Position numbers and translations under genes: made by a program. Below are positions 37,383 to 45,546 of a stretch of DNA of 48,680 bases, in pieces (the stretch's first letter is position 1; the number at the start of each line of letters is the position of its first letter). This DNA is from a virus: the IMG/VR virus record IMGVR_UViG_3300044612_003865, positions 1-48,680 of that record. One strand, given 5' to 3'. The notes beneath the pieces are model-generated. The model was not told the origin of the DNA, searched no databases, and worked only from the letters and a program-made list of their open reading frames with translations.

Positions 37383-38777
37383 TCATGATACAATGCTTTC
37401 GGTGCTTTTGCCTTTATCCAAAGTGGTAAGTATCATACCCGGGAAACGCCAAACCAAATTCGGGATCCGGTCTTTCCAGCCATTTATGTGGGCAACGAGG
37501 TTTAGCTTTTTACTGATGCACTGCCGCTCAAACTCCTGTATCATAATCTGTACCATGGTGGCCTCCCTTATATCGCTACCGCTGCCGGCGCCACCGCCGT
37601 ACCCTTTACCAAAGCTGCCGGCGCCCATCAGCGCGGGGTTCATCATGAGGGCAAACAGGATTTCGATATTGGCCGCTGCACTATCCGGAAGCAGTTCGCC
37701 CTGCTTGGTGGTGTCTTCAATAGGCTCAATATCAATCATGCTGTACCGGGTTTGCGTTACCGGATCAAGCTTGCCATCTACAAAAATGCTTTTATAGGCA
37801 TTTTCGGCGCCGGCCAAAAAGTTGTCTATTTCATCGTACACCTCTTTGCGGGCTGCCTCCTGCTCATCGGCGGCCATGGTGCTCCAATCGGGAATATGGG
37901 TATCCCAGTACTCCTGGTAAATAACCACCTTATACTTTAGCCGGATGTTGTTTTCGAACATGGCGGCTTTCATAAGTGGTACTCCCTTTGCAATTTCTAC
38001 CCACTTGCGGGCGGCATACCAAAGCGGATCACTATAATAGTGTTTGTTCCAATCGGGCAGGCGGCACACCATGGCGTATTCCTTTTTTGCCCGCTTTTCC
38101 GGCGCCATTTCCTTTAGCTTGCTAATGGCATTTTGGGGATTTAAAAAGGGTCGGGTAAGCACATCGCCACCGGCCAATGCACGCCAGTTACGGCCTTCGC
38201 TCCACCGGGCGCTCAGGTGTACATTTTCTATGTAGCCCTTATCGTTCTTTGGCTCGTAGCGCATTTCGGTAACATCGTGCCGCCAAAGCATGCCTATTTT
38301 GGTGCCGGCATTGTTAAACTTTATGCGGGCAAGGTCCTGCCCAATACCGCACAGGTCCATAAACCATGAGTAGGTATTGCTGGCAACATCGTTATCCTCC
38401 ATCCATTCGGCTATTTCAGCATCATCAACCGGCTCCAGGGTTTCTTTTGCGTTGGCATCGGTACTGATCAGCCTCATAGGCATAATGCCACGGCCAATAC
38501 CGAGGCGAATTTTGGCATGAAGGCCTCCGGAAAGTACGCCACAGGCTTTTACATCGTCCAGCAGGCGAACCGGCTGCAGGTTATCATCGCCCCAGGGTAC
38601 GTACTTCACATTTTTATCGCCCGTGCCGCCCACTACATCGGTTGCCAGGCTAAGTAATTCGCTTGGCCTGGTTTCGGTTGGCTGTGCGGTATCCTGGATG
38701 GCGGATACATCGTAGCGGTCTTTTTCAAAGAAAACCGCGCCGGATCGCTCGCCTACATGTATTAAACGATTTCTCAT
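37383..38777 (-). CDS. Portal protein
   Basis: A 464-aa protein typical of Bacteroidota phage portals: KYVPWGDDNLQPVRLLDDVK near residue 60, SGGLHAKIRLGIGRGI, and a conserved C-terminal half with AANIEILFALMMNPALMGAG followed by a Gly-rich loop (FGKGYGGGAGSGSDIREA). It forms the dodecameric ring at one capsid vertex, the docking site for terminase and tail. It starts with a 4-nt overlap on the 110-aa gene upstream. The C-terminus is short for a portal but complete. Confidence 0.82.
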   Translation of the reverse strand: MRNRLIHVGERSGAVFFEKDRYDVSAIQDTAQPTETRPSELLSLATDVVGGTGDKNVKYVPWGDDNLQPVRLLDDVKACGVLSGGLHAKIRLGIGRGIMPMRLISTDANAKETLEPVDDAEIAEWMEDNDVASNTYSWFMDLCGIGQDLARIKFNNAGTKIGMLWRHDVTEMRYEPKNDKGYIENVHLSARWSEGRNWRALAGGDVLTRPFLNPQNAISKLKEMAPEKRAKKEYAMVCRLPDWNKHYYSDPLWYAARKWVEIAKGVPLMKAAMFENNIRLKYKVVIYQEYWDTHIPDWSTMAADEQEAARKEVYDEIDNFLAGAENAYKSIFVDGKLDPVTQTRYSMIDIEPIEDTTKQGELLPDSAAANIEILFALMMNPALMGAGSFGKGYGGGAGSGSDIREATMVQIMIQEFERQCISKKLNLVAHINGWKDRIPNLVWRFPGMILTTLDKGKSTESIVS

Positions 38778-39106
38778 AGTATTACCCTTTTACCGTTGTA
38801 CTCGGTGATCAGTTTTATGTGAAGCTTTTTTATCTCCTGGCTTTTTGGCACGTAAATGTTCCGGGTTTTGTGGGCGTGGTGATCGGCCCAGCGGGTATCG
38901 CTGCCCAGGGTGGTTACGCTTATGCCATTGCGGCGCAGGATGTTGGCCGGCATGGCGCTTAGCTTGCAAATATTGGCTTGTGTAATGTGCTTAAGCTTGC
39001 CGCCGGTGCCGCGTTTGCGATCGGCGGTAACGTAGGTAATGGCAAAAGGAGCGCCACTTTGCATGTGCTCCAATACTTCGCTAAGCGTAATAATGCCGGT
39101 TGCCAT
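38774..39106 (-). CDS. Hypothetical protein upstream of portal
   Basis: A 110-aa basic protein (MATGIITLSEVLEHMQSGAP ...) with DRKRGTGGKLKHITQA and IYVPKSQEIKKLHIKLITEY. No known family. The 4-nt overlap with the portal suggests coexpression. Before it lie a hairpin repeat and a TTCATCA-like stretch. Confidence 0.6.
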   Translation of the reverse strand: MATGIITLSEVLEHMQSGAPFAITYVTADRKRGTGGKLKHITQANICKLSAMPANILRRNGISVTTLGSDTRWADHHAHKTRNIYVPKSQEIKKLHIKLITEYNGKRVIL

Positions 39107-39159
39107 GGGGGCAAGTTGGCGAAAGGTAGGGGATGGTGAAAGGACAGGGGTTTAAGTTT

Positions 39160-39179
39160 GGTTGGTGGGGACACCAACC
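39160..39179. repeat. GGTTGGTGGGGACACCAACC hairpin repeat, copy 11
   Basis: Between the 111-aa gene (stop 39240) and the 110-aa gene (start 39106). It is the copy nearest the early region; none is found in 39180-48680. Confidence 0.9.
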
Positions 39180-39193
39180 ACGAATAGGGGAGG

Positions 39194-39229
39194 ATTTATG
39201 AATTAGGAATGATGAATTAGGAATGAATA
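39194..39229. repeat. TTCATCA-type intergenic repeat
   Basis: ATGAATTAGGAATGATGAAT-like units just downstream of the 111-aa gene on the minus strand. Confidence 0.55.
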
Positions 39230-39239
39230 CAAAAGGCAG

Positions 39240-39575
39240 TTACCGGGCCCTGGGCTTTTTGGGGATGGCGTGCCATTTATCCAGCAGGTAATCCATGCCG
39301 AGGGTAAGGGCCTCCTTGTTTTTTGGGTGCAGGGCAAAGCGGGCAAAGCTCAGCATATCTGGTTTGGTGTACTGCTGCTGATCGCGGGAGAGGATGCCGG
39401 CAAGCTGGAGCCAGTGCAGTTTGGTTTCCAGCTTAAGGCGCTGCCGCTTTTTAAGCACATAGCGGTAGGTGGCTGCCTGCTGCGCCCCCATACCGGCCTG
39501 CCGCTGAAGGGCATGGCCGGTGGGGGAAAGCTCGAGCAGCTTATCGAAGGCATCATGTATTTGCTTGGGGCTCAT
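39240..39575 (-). CDS. Hypothetical basic helical protein
   Basis: A 111-aa protein with many Lys, Arg and Gln (KKRQRLKLETKLHWLQLAGI). It lies at the boundary between early and late genes and could be a late regulator or packaging factor. No HTH pattern is clear enough to call. It begins 60 nt past the remnant-like ORF upstream. Confidence 0.55.
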   Translation of the reverse strand: MSPKQIHDAFDKLLELSPTGHALQRQAGMGAQQAATYRYVLKKRQRLKLETKLHWLQLAGILSRDQQQYTKPDMLSFARFALHPKNKEALTLGMDYLLDKWHAIPKKPRAR

Positions 39576-39634
39576 ATGGCGTGTTTTACTTGAAAAAATT
39601 GGCGGTGGTATATCGCTCGGCTCAAGGAGTAGTC

Positions 39635-39772
39635 CTACTTGCAGGGGTTTTCCATTTCCCGCATCTTACCCTGATTCTCGGCCCTGTTCACCCACCGTAT
39701 AAGGCACTCCCGGAGTGGACAGTAGGTTATGCCTTATCGTATTTTTGGGTGCTTTGCCGCCAATCTTTTATA
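39635..39772 (-). pseudogene. Possible frameshifted small Cys-containing protein
   Basis: One minus-strand frame reads ITYCPLRECLIRWVNRAENQ, then GKMREMENPCK and a stop at 39635, but has no ATG. A second frame just upstream reads KDWRQSTQKYDKA. A single-base change near 39730 would join them. The Cys pattern suggests a small zinc-binding protein. It may be a broken gene, a sequencing error, or a gene with an unusual start. The rest of 39576-39774 shows nothing else. Confidence 0.3.
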
Positions 39773-39774
39773 AA

Positions 39775-40023
39775 TCATGGTTCAAAAATAACTTTTGTAA
39801 AGGATTTTCCCTCATGCTTCAGGTAACTTTTTAGCCACCTGATGGCTGCCTTTGGCTCTTTTACGTTACCTATTACATCGCTTGCTATGGTAACGGTGTA
39901 CACATCGCCGGGGTAGCGCTTTACTTCGTAATAAACAGCCCGCACTGTATCTAATACATACCCTACATGCGCTGCCGGGCGGTGCAGGTTCAGTGGGTTT
40001 TTGGCGAAAAGGAAACGGTCCAT
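39775..40023 (-). CDS. Hypothetical protein
   Basis: An 82-aa basic protein (MDRFLFAKNPLNLHRPAAHV ...) with VYTVTIASDVIGNVKEPKAA and IRWLKSYLKHEGKSFTKVIF. The fold looks alpha/beta; no family recognised. It stands alone with about 150 bp of AT-rich DNA upstream (40024-40171), in which no other gene was seen. Confidence 0.6.
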   Translation of the reverse strand: MDRFLFAKNPLNLHRPAAHVGYVLDTVRAVYYEVKRYPGDVYTVTIASDVIGNVKEPKAAIRWLKSYLKHEGKSFTKVIFEP

Positions 40024-40171
40024 GTGGTTGATTGAATTTAAAGTTGTTCAAAAATATTGCCATTTTATTTTATTGCCTTTTTTAATTGGTTGCAGCCCAG
40101 CCCAAACCCTTGTTTGTCAATTACTTGGATCATGTAAGTGTGTATATTGACGCGTTGGCAGAAATACCTAA

Positions 40172-40624
40172 TCAGTACTTCTTGCCGTGATACTTTTGCC
40201 TTAAAAGATTGTATTCCATTTTTTGACGGATATGAAACTCCAAATCAATTCCTTTAAAGGCTGCCAAATCCATTGCCCTAATCATTATATCAGCAAGTTC
40301 ATCTTCAAAAGTATTTTTTACATCCTTTTCAAATGCTGATTTAAAAGACGTTTCACTATCTTTCCATGTGTAACCTTCTGCCTCCATTTCTTGTATGAAA
40401 TGTTTATCAGCATAATTATCTTTTCGGTCTGCCTCTAATGCTTCCGAAACTTCGCTATGAATTAAACATAGCATTTCGCCAATATTTTTAGGCTTTTCAT
40501 AAAATCCCTTTTCGACATTTCGCTCGAAAATTACACAAGCAAGGTCGTTTAAACCCGCCGGTACTTCTGCCAACATGGTATTACTTCTACCCGTGCTGTC
40601 GTGCTTTTCTGTACTGTTGTGCAT
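40172..40624 (-). CDS. MazG-like NTP pyrophosphohydrolase
   Basis: A 150-aa all-alpha NTP-PPase-like protein. Metal-binding signatures: HSEVSEALEADR (E-x-x-E) and EDELADIMIRAMDLAA (E-x-x-D) spaced by about 50 residues, as in MazG/dUTPase-type pyrophosphatases. Such phage enzymes hydrolyse dNTPs or alarmone-like nucleotides to favour phage replication. A second start at codon 17 is possible. The gene is less GC-rich than its neighbours, which may indicate separate acquisition. Confidence 0.82.
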   Translation of the reverse strand: MHNSTEKHDSTGRSNTMLAEVPAGLNDLACVIFERNVEKGFYEKPKNIGEMLCLIHSEVSEALEADRKDNYADKHFIQEMEAEGYTWKDSETSFKSAFEKDVKNTFEDELADIMIRAMDLAAFKGIDLEFHIRQKMEYNLLRQKYHGKKY

Positions 40625-40715
40625 TTTGTAAAATTTAGTTTTTTATTAAATACTGTTGTGCTGCCAAATCACAGGCAAAAGCAATGCCCACTCGTTGAAC
40701 TGCGGAAATTTGTAG

Positions 40716-40952
40716 TTATGGGCAAGGCTGAAAATCCGATTCATTAGGATAACCAAGTTTTCCATCCGACCACCTAACATAATAAGCATTGTAAGCACTT
40801 GCACCAGTTCCAAACCTATGACCAAATCTTTCAATGGTTCCAAGAGCACCATCCGAGTTTCTGCGGACAGGAAGCCCAGCAGCTAACACATTATTTGCGT
40901 CAGGCTGGGTTTGCGTCTCCGTTGGAAAATTTATGGTTAATTGAAGCTTCAT
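40716..40952 (-). CDS. Hypothetical protein
   Basis: A 78-aa protein (MKLQLTINFPTETQTQPDAN ...) with a beta-barrel-like middle: GLPVRRNSDGALGTIERFGH, YYVRWSDGKLGYPNESDF. The pattern resembles small KOW- or SH3-like domains, but this is a guess. It lies upstream of the MazG-like gene. Confidence 0.6.
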   Translation of the reverse strand: MKLQLTINFPTETQTQPDANNVLAAGLPVRRNSDGALGTIERFGHRFGTGASAYNAYYVRWSDGKLGYPNESDFQPCP

Positions 40953-41007
40953 CTTTCTAATTGTGTTTTGTGGTTAAAGTCCAGCCCGAACGCAAATAAT
41001 CGTTCCG

Positions 41008-41205
41008 TTACACCGTCTGATCAGTAATTTTCCGCATAATGTTCTCCAGGCAGTACACCTTATCCTGAAGCTCATCTTTTCGCACAAGGTCGCGGTTTAC
41101 TTTACTGTGCTTTTGTTTGGTGGCAGAAAGTGCCTTTTCGAGGGCTTCCTGTACTTCGTCCCACTGTGGGCGGGTGAGCCATACGTCTTTTATTGGATTT
41201 ATCAT
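41008..41205 (-). CDS. Hypothetical small protein
   Basis: A 65-aa helical, Lys-rich protein from the ATG at 41205 (MINPIKDVWLTRPQWDEVQE). The longer frame overlaps the HNH gene and is unlikely. It starts 21 nt after the HNH stop. No motif recognised; early region. Confidence 0.55.
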   Translation of the reverse strand: MINPIKDVWLTRPQWDEVQEALEKALSATKQKHSKVNRDLVRKDELQDKVYCLENIMRKITDQTV

Positions 41206-41225
41206 TTGGTAAAATTGATTGGTGA

Positions 41226-41600
41226 TTAAAAAAGTTTTCCGTTTAAATACTTTGTTTTTCTTCCATACTTCCGGCTCCATTGGTGCTGCCTGGCATCGTG
41301 TAGCAGGTGGCATCGGTTGCACAGGGCCTTTAGGTTGGAAAAATTGTTATTTGCTTTGTCATGATCCAGGTGAGCAACGGTTAAAGTAACCCGGCTTACT
41401 TTATGTTCCTCCCTTATACATTCTTCAGCCATCATGCCTATTGGCAATAATTCCCAAATTGCTTTATCCCTGTGGGGCCGGTATATAAGCGCGCTATTGG
41501 GTACCCGGCATATTTCGCAGCAGTTACCTGCTCTGCGGTAGCGGATCAGGCGGCTGATCAGGCTCCACTTGGGGTGATATTCGGCGTAGTTTATTGGCAT
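41226..41600 (-). CDS. HNH endonuclease
   Basis: A 124-aa protein from the ATG at 41600 (MPINYAEYHPKWSLISRLIR). It has a zinc-binding CCEIC and CNRCH pair, and the HNH core TVAHLDHDKANNNFSNLKAL followed by CNRCHLLHD. His and Asn of the core are present, so activity is plausible. In phages such nucleases can help packaging, degrade host DNA or act as homing enzymes. It starts within the last codons of the Cys-rich gene upstream. Confidence 0.85.
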   Translation of the reverse strand: MPINYAEYHPKWSLISRLIRYRRAGNCCEICRVPNSALIYRPHRDKAIWELLPIGMMAEECIREEHKVSRVTLTVAHLDHDKANNNFSNLKALCNRCHLLHDARQHQWSRKYGRKTKYLNGKLF

Positions 41601-41845
41601 AGTAAAGGAAGAGTTAACTGTTTTCTTTGCTGGTATTTGCTCCAATATTTATGGATCAGTTGGCATCTAATGCATTGGGAATCTTTATTATCATTGCTAC
41701 CCCCACAACATTTACCCATGCTATTGCTGTTTTTTAATTCGTCTTTCTTTGGAGGATATTCATCGAATACCCTGAAGGCATAGCATTGAGCGCATTCATC
41801 AAAAAAGCTTACGGAAGTATCTGTATGGCAGCTAATGCAGGTCAT
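41591..41845 (-). CDS. Cys-rich zinc-binding-like protein
   Basis: An 84-aa protein with CISCHTDTS, DECAQCYAF, KCCGGS and CIRCQL, that is, four Cys pairs that could hold two zinc ions. It overlaps the HNH gene start by 10 nt. It may be a zinc-ribbon DNA- or RNA-binding factor; function unknown. Confidence 0.65.
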   Translation of the reverse strand: MTCISCHTDTSVSFFDECAQCYAFRVFDEYPPKKDELKNSNSMGKCCGGSNDNKDSQCIRCQLIHKYWSKYQQRKQLTLPLLCQ

Positions 41846-41862
41846 ATTATTAATTTAAAGGA

Positions 41863-42096
41863 TTACCATTCCGTTACCCCACAATCGGGGCAGTAAGCCA
41901 TGCCGCCGGCATCTTGCAGCCTTAGGTGTAGGCAAGCAGCAGAAACCTTTCCCTCCAAAATTTTTATGGGCGGGATGGTGATGGGGTCGTAATAACCCTG
42001 GCATTGATTACAGATAACTGGCAGATCGGCCTGTTCGCGGCTTTCTTTTTGTTTCCATCCGCAAAATGGACAGGTTAAAATTGTGGTAGTGGCCAT
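41863..42096 (-). CDS. Zinc-ribbon protein
   Basis: A 77-aa protein with CPFCGWKQK, CNQCQGYYD and CPDCGVTEW, a pattern of paired CxxC knuckles. Likely a small nucleic-acid-binding or protein-binding zinc ribbon. It follows the DnaA-like gene in the replication region. Confidence 0.65.
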   Translation of the reverse strand: MATTTILTCPFCGWKQKESREQADLPVICNQCQGYYDPITIPPIKILEGKVSAACLHLRLQDAGGMAYCPDCGVTEW

Positions 42097-42122
42097 GGTA
42101 CTTAACTTATAGGTTAATTTTT

Positions 42123-42548
42123 TTAGTTTACAGATACTTCGCGAAGCATCCGCGGCGCTATGGCGGTAAGGGCATCTATGGCCAAAGCATCTCCAGCATC
42201 GAGAAAGTTTTGAAAATTTTTGGCATTGTGCAGGATGCTGCTGTGGTCCATATTGAGGTACTTGGCTACATCGGTGCTATAAAAGCCATATTTTTCGTAG
42301 GCGAGAAAGCAAAACAATTGCCTCGCCACTACAACAGGCCCCTTTCTGCCCGGCTTTATTACCAGCGCCGGATCTATTTTTTGAATTTTACACACATGGC
42401 TAAACAAGTTATCAAGCTTTTGCTTCACATTATTTTTCCGGCCAAGCTTGTAGCGCATGTATTTTTTAATGCCAGGTATTGCCTCATCGGGCACATTGGT
42501 AAAGCGGAGGGTTTGCCTTTTTTCGTTGGTAATTTCGATGTCAATCAT
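42123..42548 (-). CDS. DnaA C-terminal-like DNA-binding protein
   Basis: A 141-aa protein. Residues about 75-130 resemble DnaA domain IV: ARQLFCFLAYEKYGFYSTDV then AKYLNMDHSSILHNAKNF, parallel to the host R-x-A...GRDHTTVLHA helix-turn-helix. It lacks the DnaA ATPase domain. The N-terminal half has basic stretches (MRYKLGRKNNVKQKLDNLFS). Its gene lies right beside a nine-copy TTGTAACAA array and downstream of the primase-helicase, so origin recognition or host DnaA interference are both plausible. Confidence 0.72.
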   Translation of the reverse strand: MIDIEITNEKRQTLRFTNVPDEAIPGIKKYMRYKLGRKNNVKQKLDNLFSHVCKIQKIDPALVIKPGRKGPVVVARQLFCFLAYEKYGFYSTDVAKYLNMDHSSILHNAKNFQNFLDAGDALAIDALTAIAPRMLREVSVN

Positions 42549-42604
42549 GTTTTTTACTGTTTTTTGTGGTGATCAATTAAGAAATACTGGAGAACTGAGC
42601 GACT

Positions 42605-42995
42605 CAAATACTTGTTACAAATCGCCCTTTTTAAATTGTAAATAGTTGAATATCAATGTTTTAGGCTGTATTCGACCCCTGATTTTGTTACAATTTGTTA
42701 CACTTTTTTTTGTAACAAACTGTATTTTTTTGTAACAAATTCTAATAAAAAAAGAGTTTGTTACAACGCTGTAATACAGTGCAGTAGCGGCTTTCAGCCG
42801 TTTTTTGTGTGCACTGTATTTTTTGTAACAAGGAAATCTGAAAATTTTTTGCATGTGCGACCTTTTAATTTTTACCCTTTTTAGCCCTTTTGGCAGCAGC
42901 AGCGCCGTAAATTTCTTCTGCTACTACCCCCACTATTACCGCTGTTTTTGCGGAAGTGGTTGAAAATCAACGTTGTAACAAATTTGTAACAAGGT
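42605..42995. other. TTGTAACAA iteron-like array, putative replication origin
   Basis: Nine copies of TTGTTACA(A) or its complement TTGTAACAA at 42612, 42685, 42695, 42710, 42730, 42758, 42823, 42973 and 42984. They lie in AT-rich DNA between the primase-helicase and DnaA-like genes. A CGGC-TTTCA-GCCG hairpin with a plus-side T6 run sits at about 42788-42806. No convincing protein gene fills 42549-43004. Confidence 0.65.
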
Positions 42996-43004
42996 TTTTA
43001 CACC

Positions 43005-45494
43005 CTAAAAAAGCTCTGCCGGCTTAAACCCGGTGTCAAAATCGCCTCCGGTGGTCATTTCCTTATTATACTCCTGCTCCGGGGTGTAGCGGATCCGTGC
43101 TTCATCCTCCGGAGTAACAAAATCCTGCCGGCGAAAAACGAACGGGCGGCCATTGTCCTTTACCTCCACGTGTATGGTTTCCTCCGCCTGGGTTTTGCTG
43201 TCGAACTTCTTATCCCAGCGGGGGTAAGTGTGGCGGATCTGCTTATACTGCTTTTGTATTTGTGTGGCAAGCTCTTCGGGGCGCGCATTAGGTCCTGCTG
43301 CTTCTACCGCTGAACTATAGTGTCGGTATGTTTTTCCATTGTAATCAAATTCGTGGTACATATCCACCTTTAGCCGGTCGCGCAGTACCTGATCGAGGTA
43401 GTAGCTTTCAAACTTGTTGTTGAGCACATTGCGGTGGATGGCGTTTTTGGTCATCATTATCTGGTCGCAGGCAAAGTCGAGGAAAGCATCGCGCATGTAA
43501 TCCCGTAACTGCTTTTCGATTGCTGGCTGGCTGTGGGCGATTACTTTCTTTAGTGCATCGGTTTTTAGCAGCTCCGGATCAAACCACATCCTGGTTACCC
43601 GGTCGGTTACCATTTTGCGCCGGTTGAGGAACGATAGCAGCATGGGCACTTCCTCACGCATCTGCATTTCGAGGTCGGGATTCTTTTTGGTAATGCGCGG
43701 CACCTTTATTACCCAGAAGCGCAGGTCCTCGTCGCTGGCATATATAAAGTTGTCCTCGTTGTTGGTAAGGAACATGAACTTGCCAAAGAAATCAATCTCT
43801 ACCTGATCCTTACCCTTGGCGTTCACCATTATTTTATCGGCGGTACTAAGCGCCTTTATTTTTTCTACTACTACAGCTTTATCTATCCGGCTCTCTTCGC
43901 ATATTACGAGCAGCTTGCTGCTCCAGCTGCTGTTGAAATCGTTTGCCAGGTCGGCATTGCCAACGATGGCGCAGTTGGCGGTAAAAATGTACTTAAGCAA
44001 TTTAGCCAGGGTACTTTTACCGGTTTCGTTTTCGCGGCTTACGAGGCAAAGGATAGGGAGAATGTGTGTGGGATTGGTGTAAAGTAGCTGCAGGTAATCG
44101 AGCCCAAGCTCGAGGTGGGGTATATCCTTGCTTTCGCCGGTGCGAGGGTCTTTGTAGTGTACGCTTCCGCTGCCGAAAATGTGTAGCAAAAACTGCATAA
44201 TCAGCGGGCAGTCATCCTGTGTGCATGGTTCCGGATCGGGATCATGATCGAAAGGGGCGTACAAATTGAAGCAGTTATGTATTACCTGCTGAAAATTGCT
44301 ATGGTCCGGCACGTTGCAAAAGGCCTTGTACTTTGGCGTGTGCTTAATAAAGCCCTTGCCATGATCATCTACAATGGTACCCTTTTGCCGGCCATGAAAC
44401 ATGCGCTGCAGGTTATTGTTTTTATCGGGTACCTGCACAAACTCGTAGTACTGATCGCCTACCCGGAAATAACTCTTTGCCTCGGTAGGTACCTGCAGCT
44501 TACAGGTGCCGCTTTCGGCATCGTACTTAAACCTGTTGCCGTTCCACACAAATTCAATGTTGGCAATATCGGGCCTAAACTCGCTGTGAAAGGCAAAGAA
44601 CTCGTTTACATCCTTTAGCCTGAAATGGCGGAGAACCTTCTGCTCCTGCCCGGTGTGGCTTACCGGGAATTTTACAAACCATGTACCGGGCTTGCTTACG
44701 CTCAGCAGGTCGTCGGCAATTTCATCTACCTTATCGGGCTTGGCCACCAGCAGATCATCCAAACCTTTGGGCCCCATGGTAAAGCCGGTGCCGGTTTTTT
44801 CGCCCATGCCCAGGCTATCTACATGCATAAACCACAAGTCCACATTTGCATCGGCGAGTACATTGCGGAACGTAACCACGCTGCCAAAAAAGTTGTGTGG
44901 GCGGCGGTACAGATCTACACCATCCTCCAGCTCCTTGGTGGTAATATTAAGGGCATCGCCATCGGTAAGCCATATTACCCGCTGCACCTTGCACACGCTG
45001 ATCAGGCTGAGTACGTCCGGATGTAGCGCGCCCGTTTCCTTATCCTTTATATGGGTAATGCTGGTAAGCCCTACGCAGGGTATGCCGTGCATGCTTGCCT
45101 TAAATGCTTTAAAGTAGCCCTCGGTAAGTACCAGGGTAGGTACGCTTTCCTTTTTTTCGTAAGCACTTACCAGCAATGGCGGAAAGAAAGGGTGGGTGCC
45201 CTGCCCCTTGGGTAGCCTGTACTTTTGCTCGCTGCCGTTTTTGTTTACAATGGGCTCCTTCAGCCTGGTAATGCAATACTCGTTGCGCTTCCACCGGCTA
45301 CCTTCTTTGGCATAGTTAATCAGGTGCCTGTCAATACTATAAACCAGTATATCAATGCCCTGCTCTACATCGCGAAAGATGGGGAAATCCTTCAGGTAAT
45401 TTTCGCCTAGTTTACTATCGAACTGCCAAAGCTGAATGGAGTTTAGCTCTTCGGTTACGCCTATTAAATTCATCCGGTTATCGAAGTATGACAT
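43005..45494 (-). CDS. Primase-helicase (TOPRIM-like and SF3 domains)
   Basis: An 829-aa replication protein. The N-terminal TOPRIM-like region shows Glu125 (LVLTEGYFKA) and Asp178/Asp180 (WLTDGDALN), as in DUF3854 primases. The C-terminal SF3/D5-type ATPase has Walker A ENETGKST (488-495) and Walker B LLVICEE (Glu533-534), followed by a TNNEDNF sensor-like motif. It would prime and unwind phage DNA from the neighbouring array, relying on host polymerase since none is encoded. Its start follows a TTCATCA-type leader. Confidence 0.88.
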   Translation of the reverse strand: MSYFDNRMNLIGVTEELNSIQLWQFDSKLGENYLKDFPIFRDVEQGIDILVYSIDRHLINYAKEGSRWKRNEYCITRLKEPIVNKNGSEQKYRLPKGQGTHPFFPPLLVSAYEKKESVPTLVLTEGYFKAFKASMHGIPCVGLTSITHIKDKETGALHPDVLSLISVCKVQRVIWLTDGDALNITTKELEDGVDLYRRPHNFFGSVVTFRNVLADANVDLWFMHVDSLGMGEKTGTGFTMGPKGLDDLLVAKPDKVDEIADDLLSVSKPGTWFVKFPVSHTGQEQKVLRHFRLKDVNEFFAFHSEFRPDIANIEFVWNGNRFKYDAESGTCKLQVPTEAKSYFRVGDQYYEFVQVPDKNNNLQRMFHGRQKGTIVDDHGKGFIKHTPKYKAFCNVPDHSNFQQVIHNCFNLYAPFDHDPDPEPCTQDDCPLIMQFLLHIFGSGSVHYKDPRTGESKDIPHLELGLDYLQLLYTNPTHILPILCLVSRENETGKSTLAKLLKYIFTANCAIVGNADLANDFNSSWSSKLLVICEESRIDKAVVVEKIKALSTADKIMVNAKGKDQVEIDFFGKFMFLTNNEDNFIYASDEDLRFWVIKVPRITKKNPDLEMQMREEVPMLLSFLNRRKMVTDRVTRMWFDPELLKTDALKKVIAHSQPAIEKQLRDYMRDAFLDFACDQIMMTKNAIHRNVLNNKFESYYLDQVLRDRLKVDMYHEFDYNGKTYRHYSSAVEAAGPNARPEELATQIQKQYKQIRHTYPRWDKKFDSKTQAEETIHVEVKDNGRPFVFRRQDFVTPEDEARIRYTPEQEYNKEMTTGGDFDTGFKPAELF

Positions 45495-45526
45495 TTCCCT
45501 ATTTATGATTTATGAATGATGATTGA
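45489..45526. repeat. TTCATCA-type intergenic repeat
   Basis: ATTTATGATTTATGAATGATG-like units directly upstream of the primase-helicase ATG. Confidence 0.55.
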
Positions 45527-45546
45527 TGATTGGGGGGTGTGGGGGT

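Noticed and set aside
40646-40852. 68-aa minus-strand ORF
   Set aside because: It overlaps most of the better-supported 78-aa gene in another frame and has no leader of its own.
42615-42854. 79-aa minus-strand ORF through the TTGTAACAA array
   Set aside because: Its Tyr/Lys/Cys/Asn content comes from translating the repeat; no independent support.
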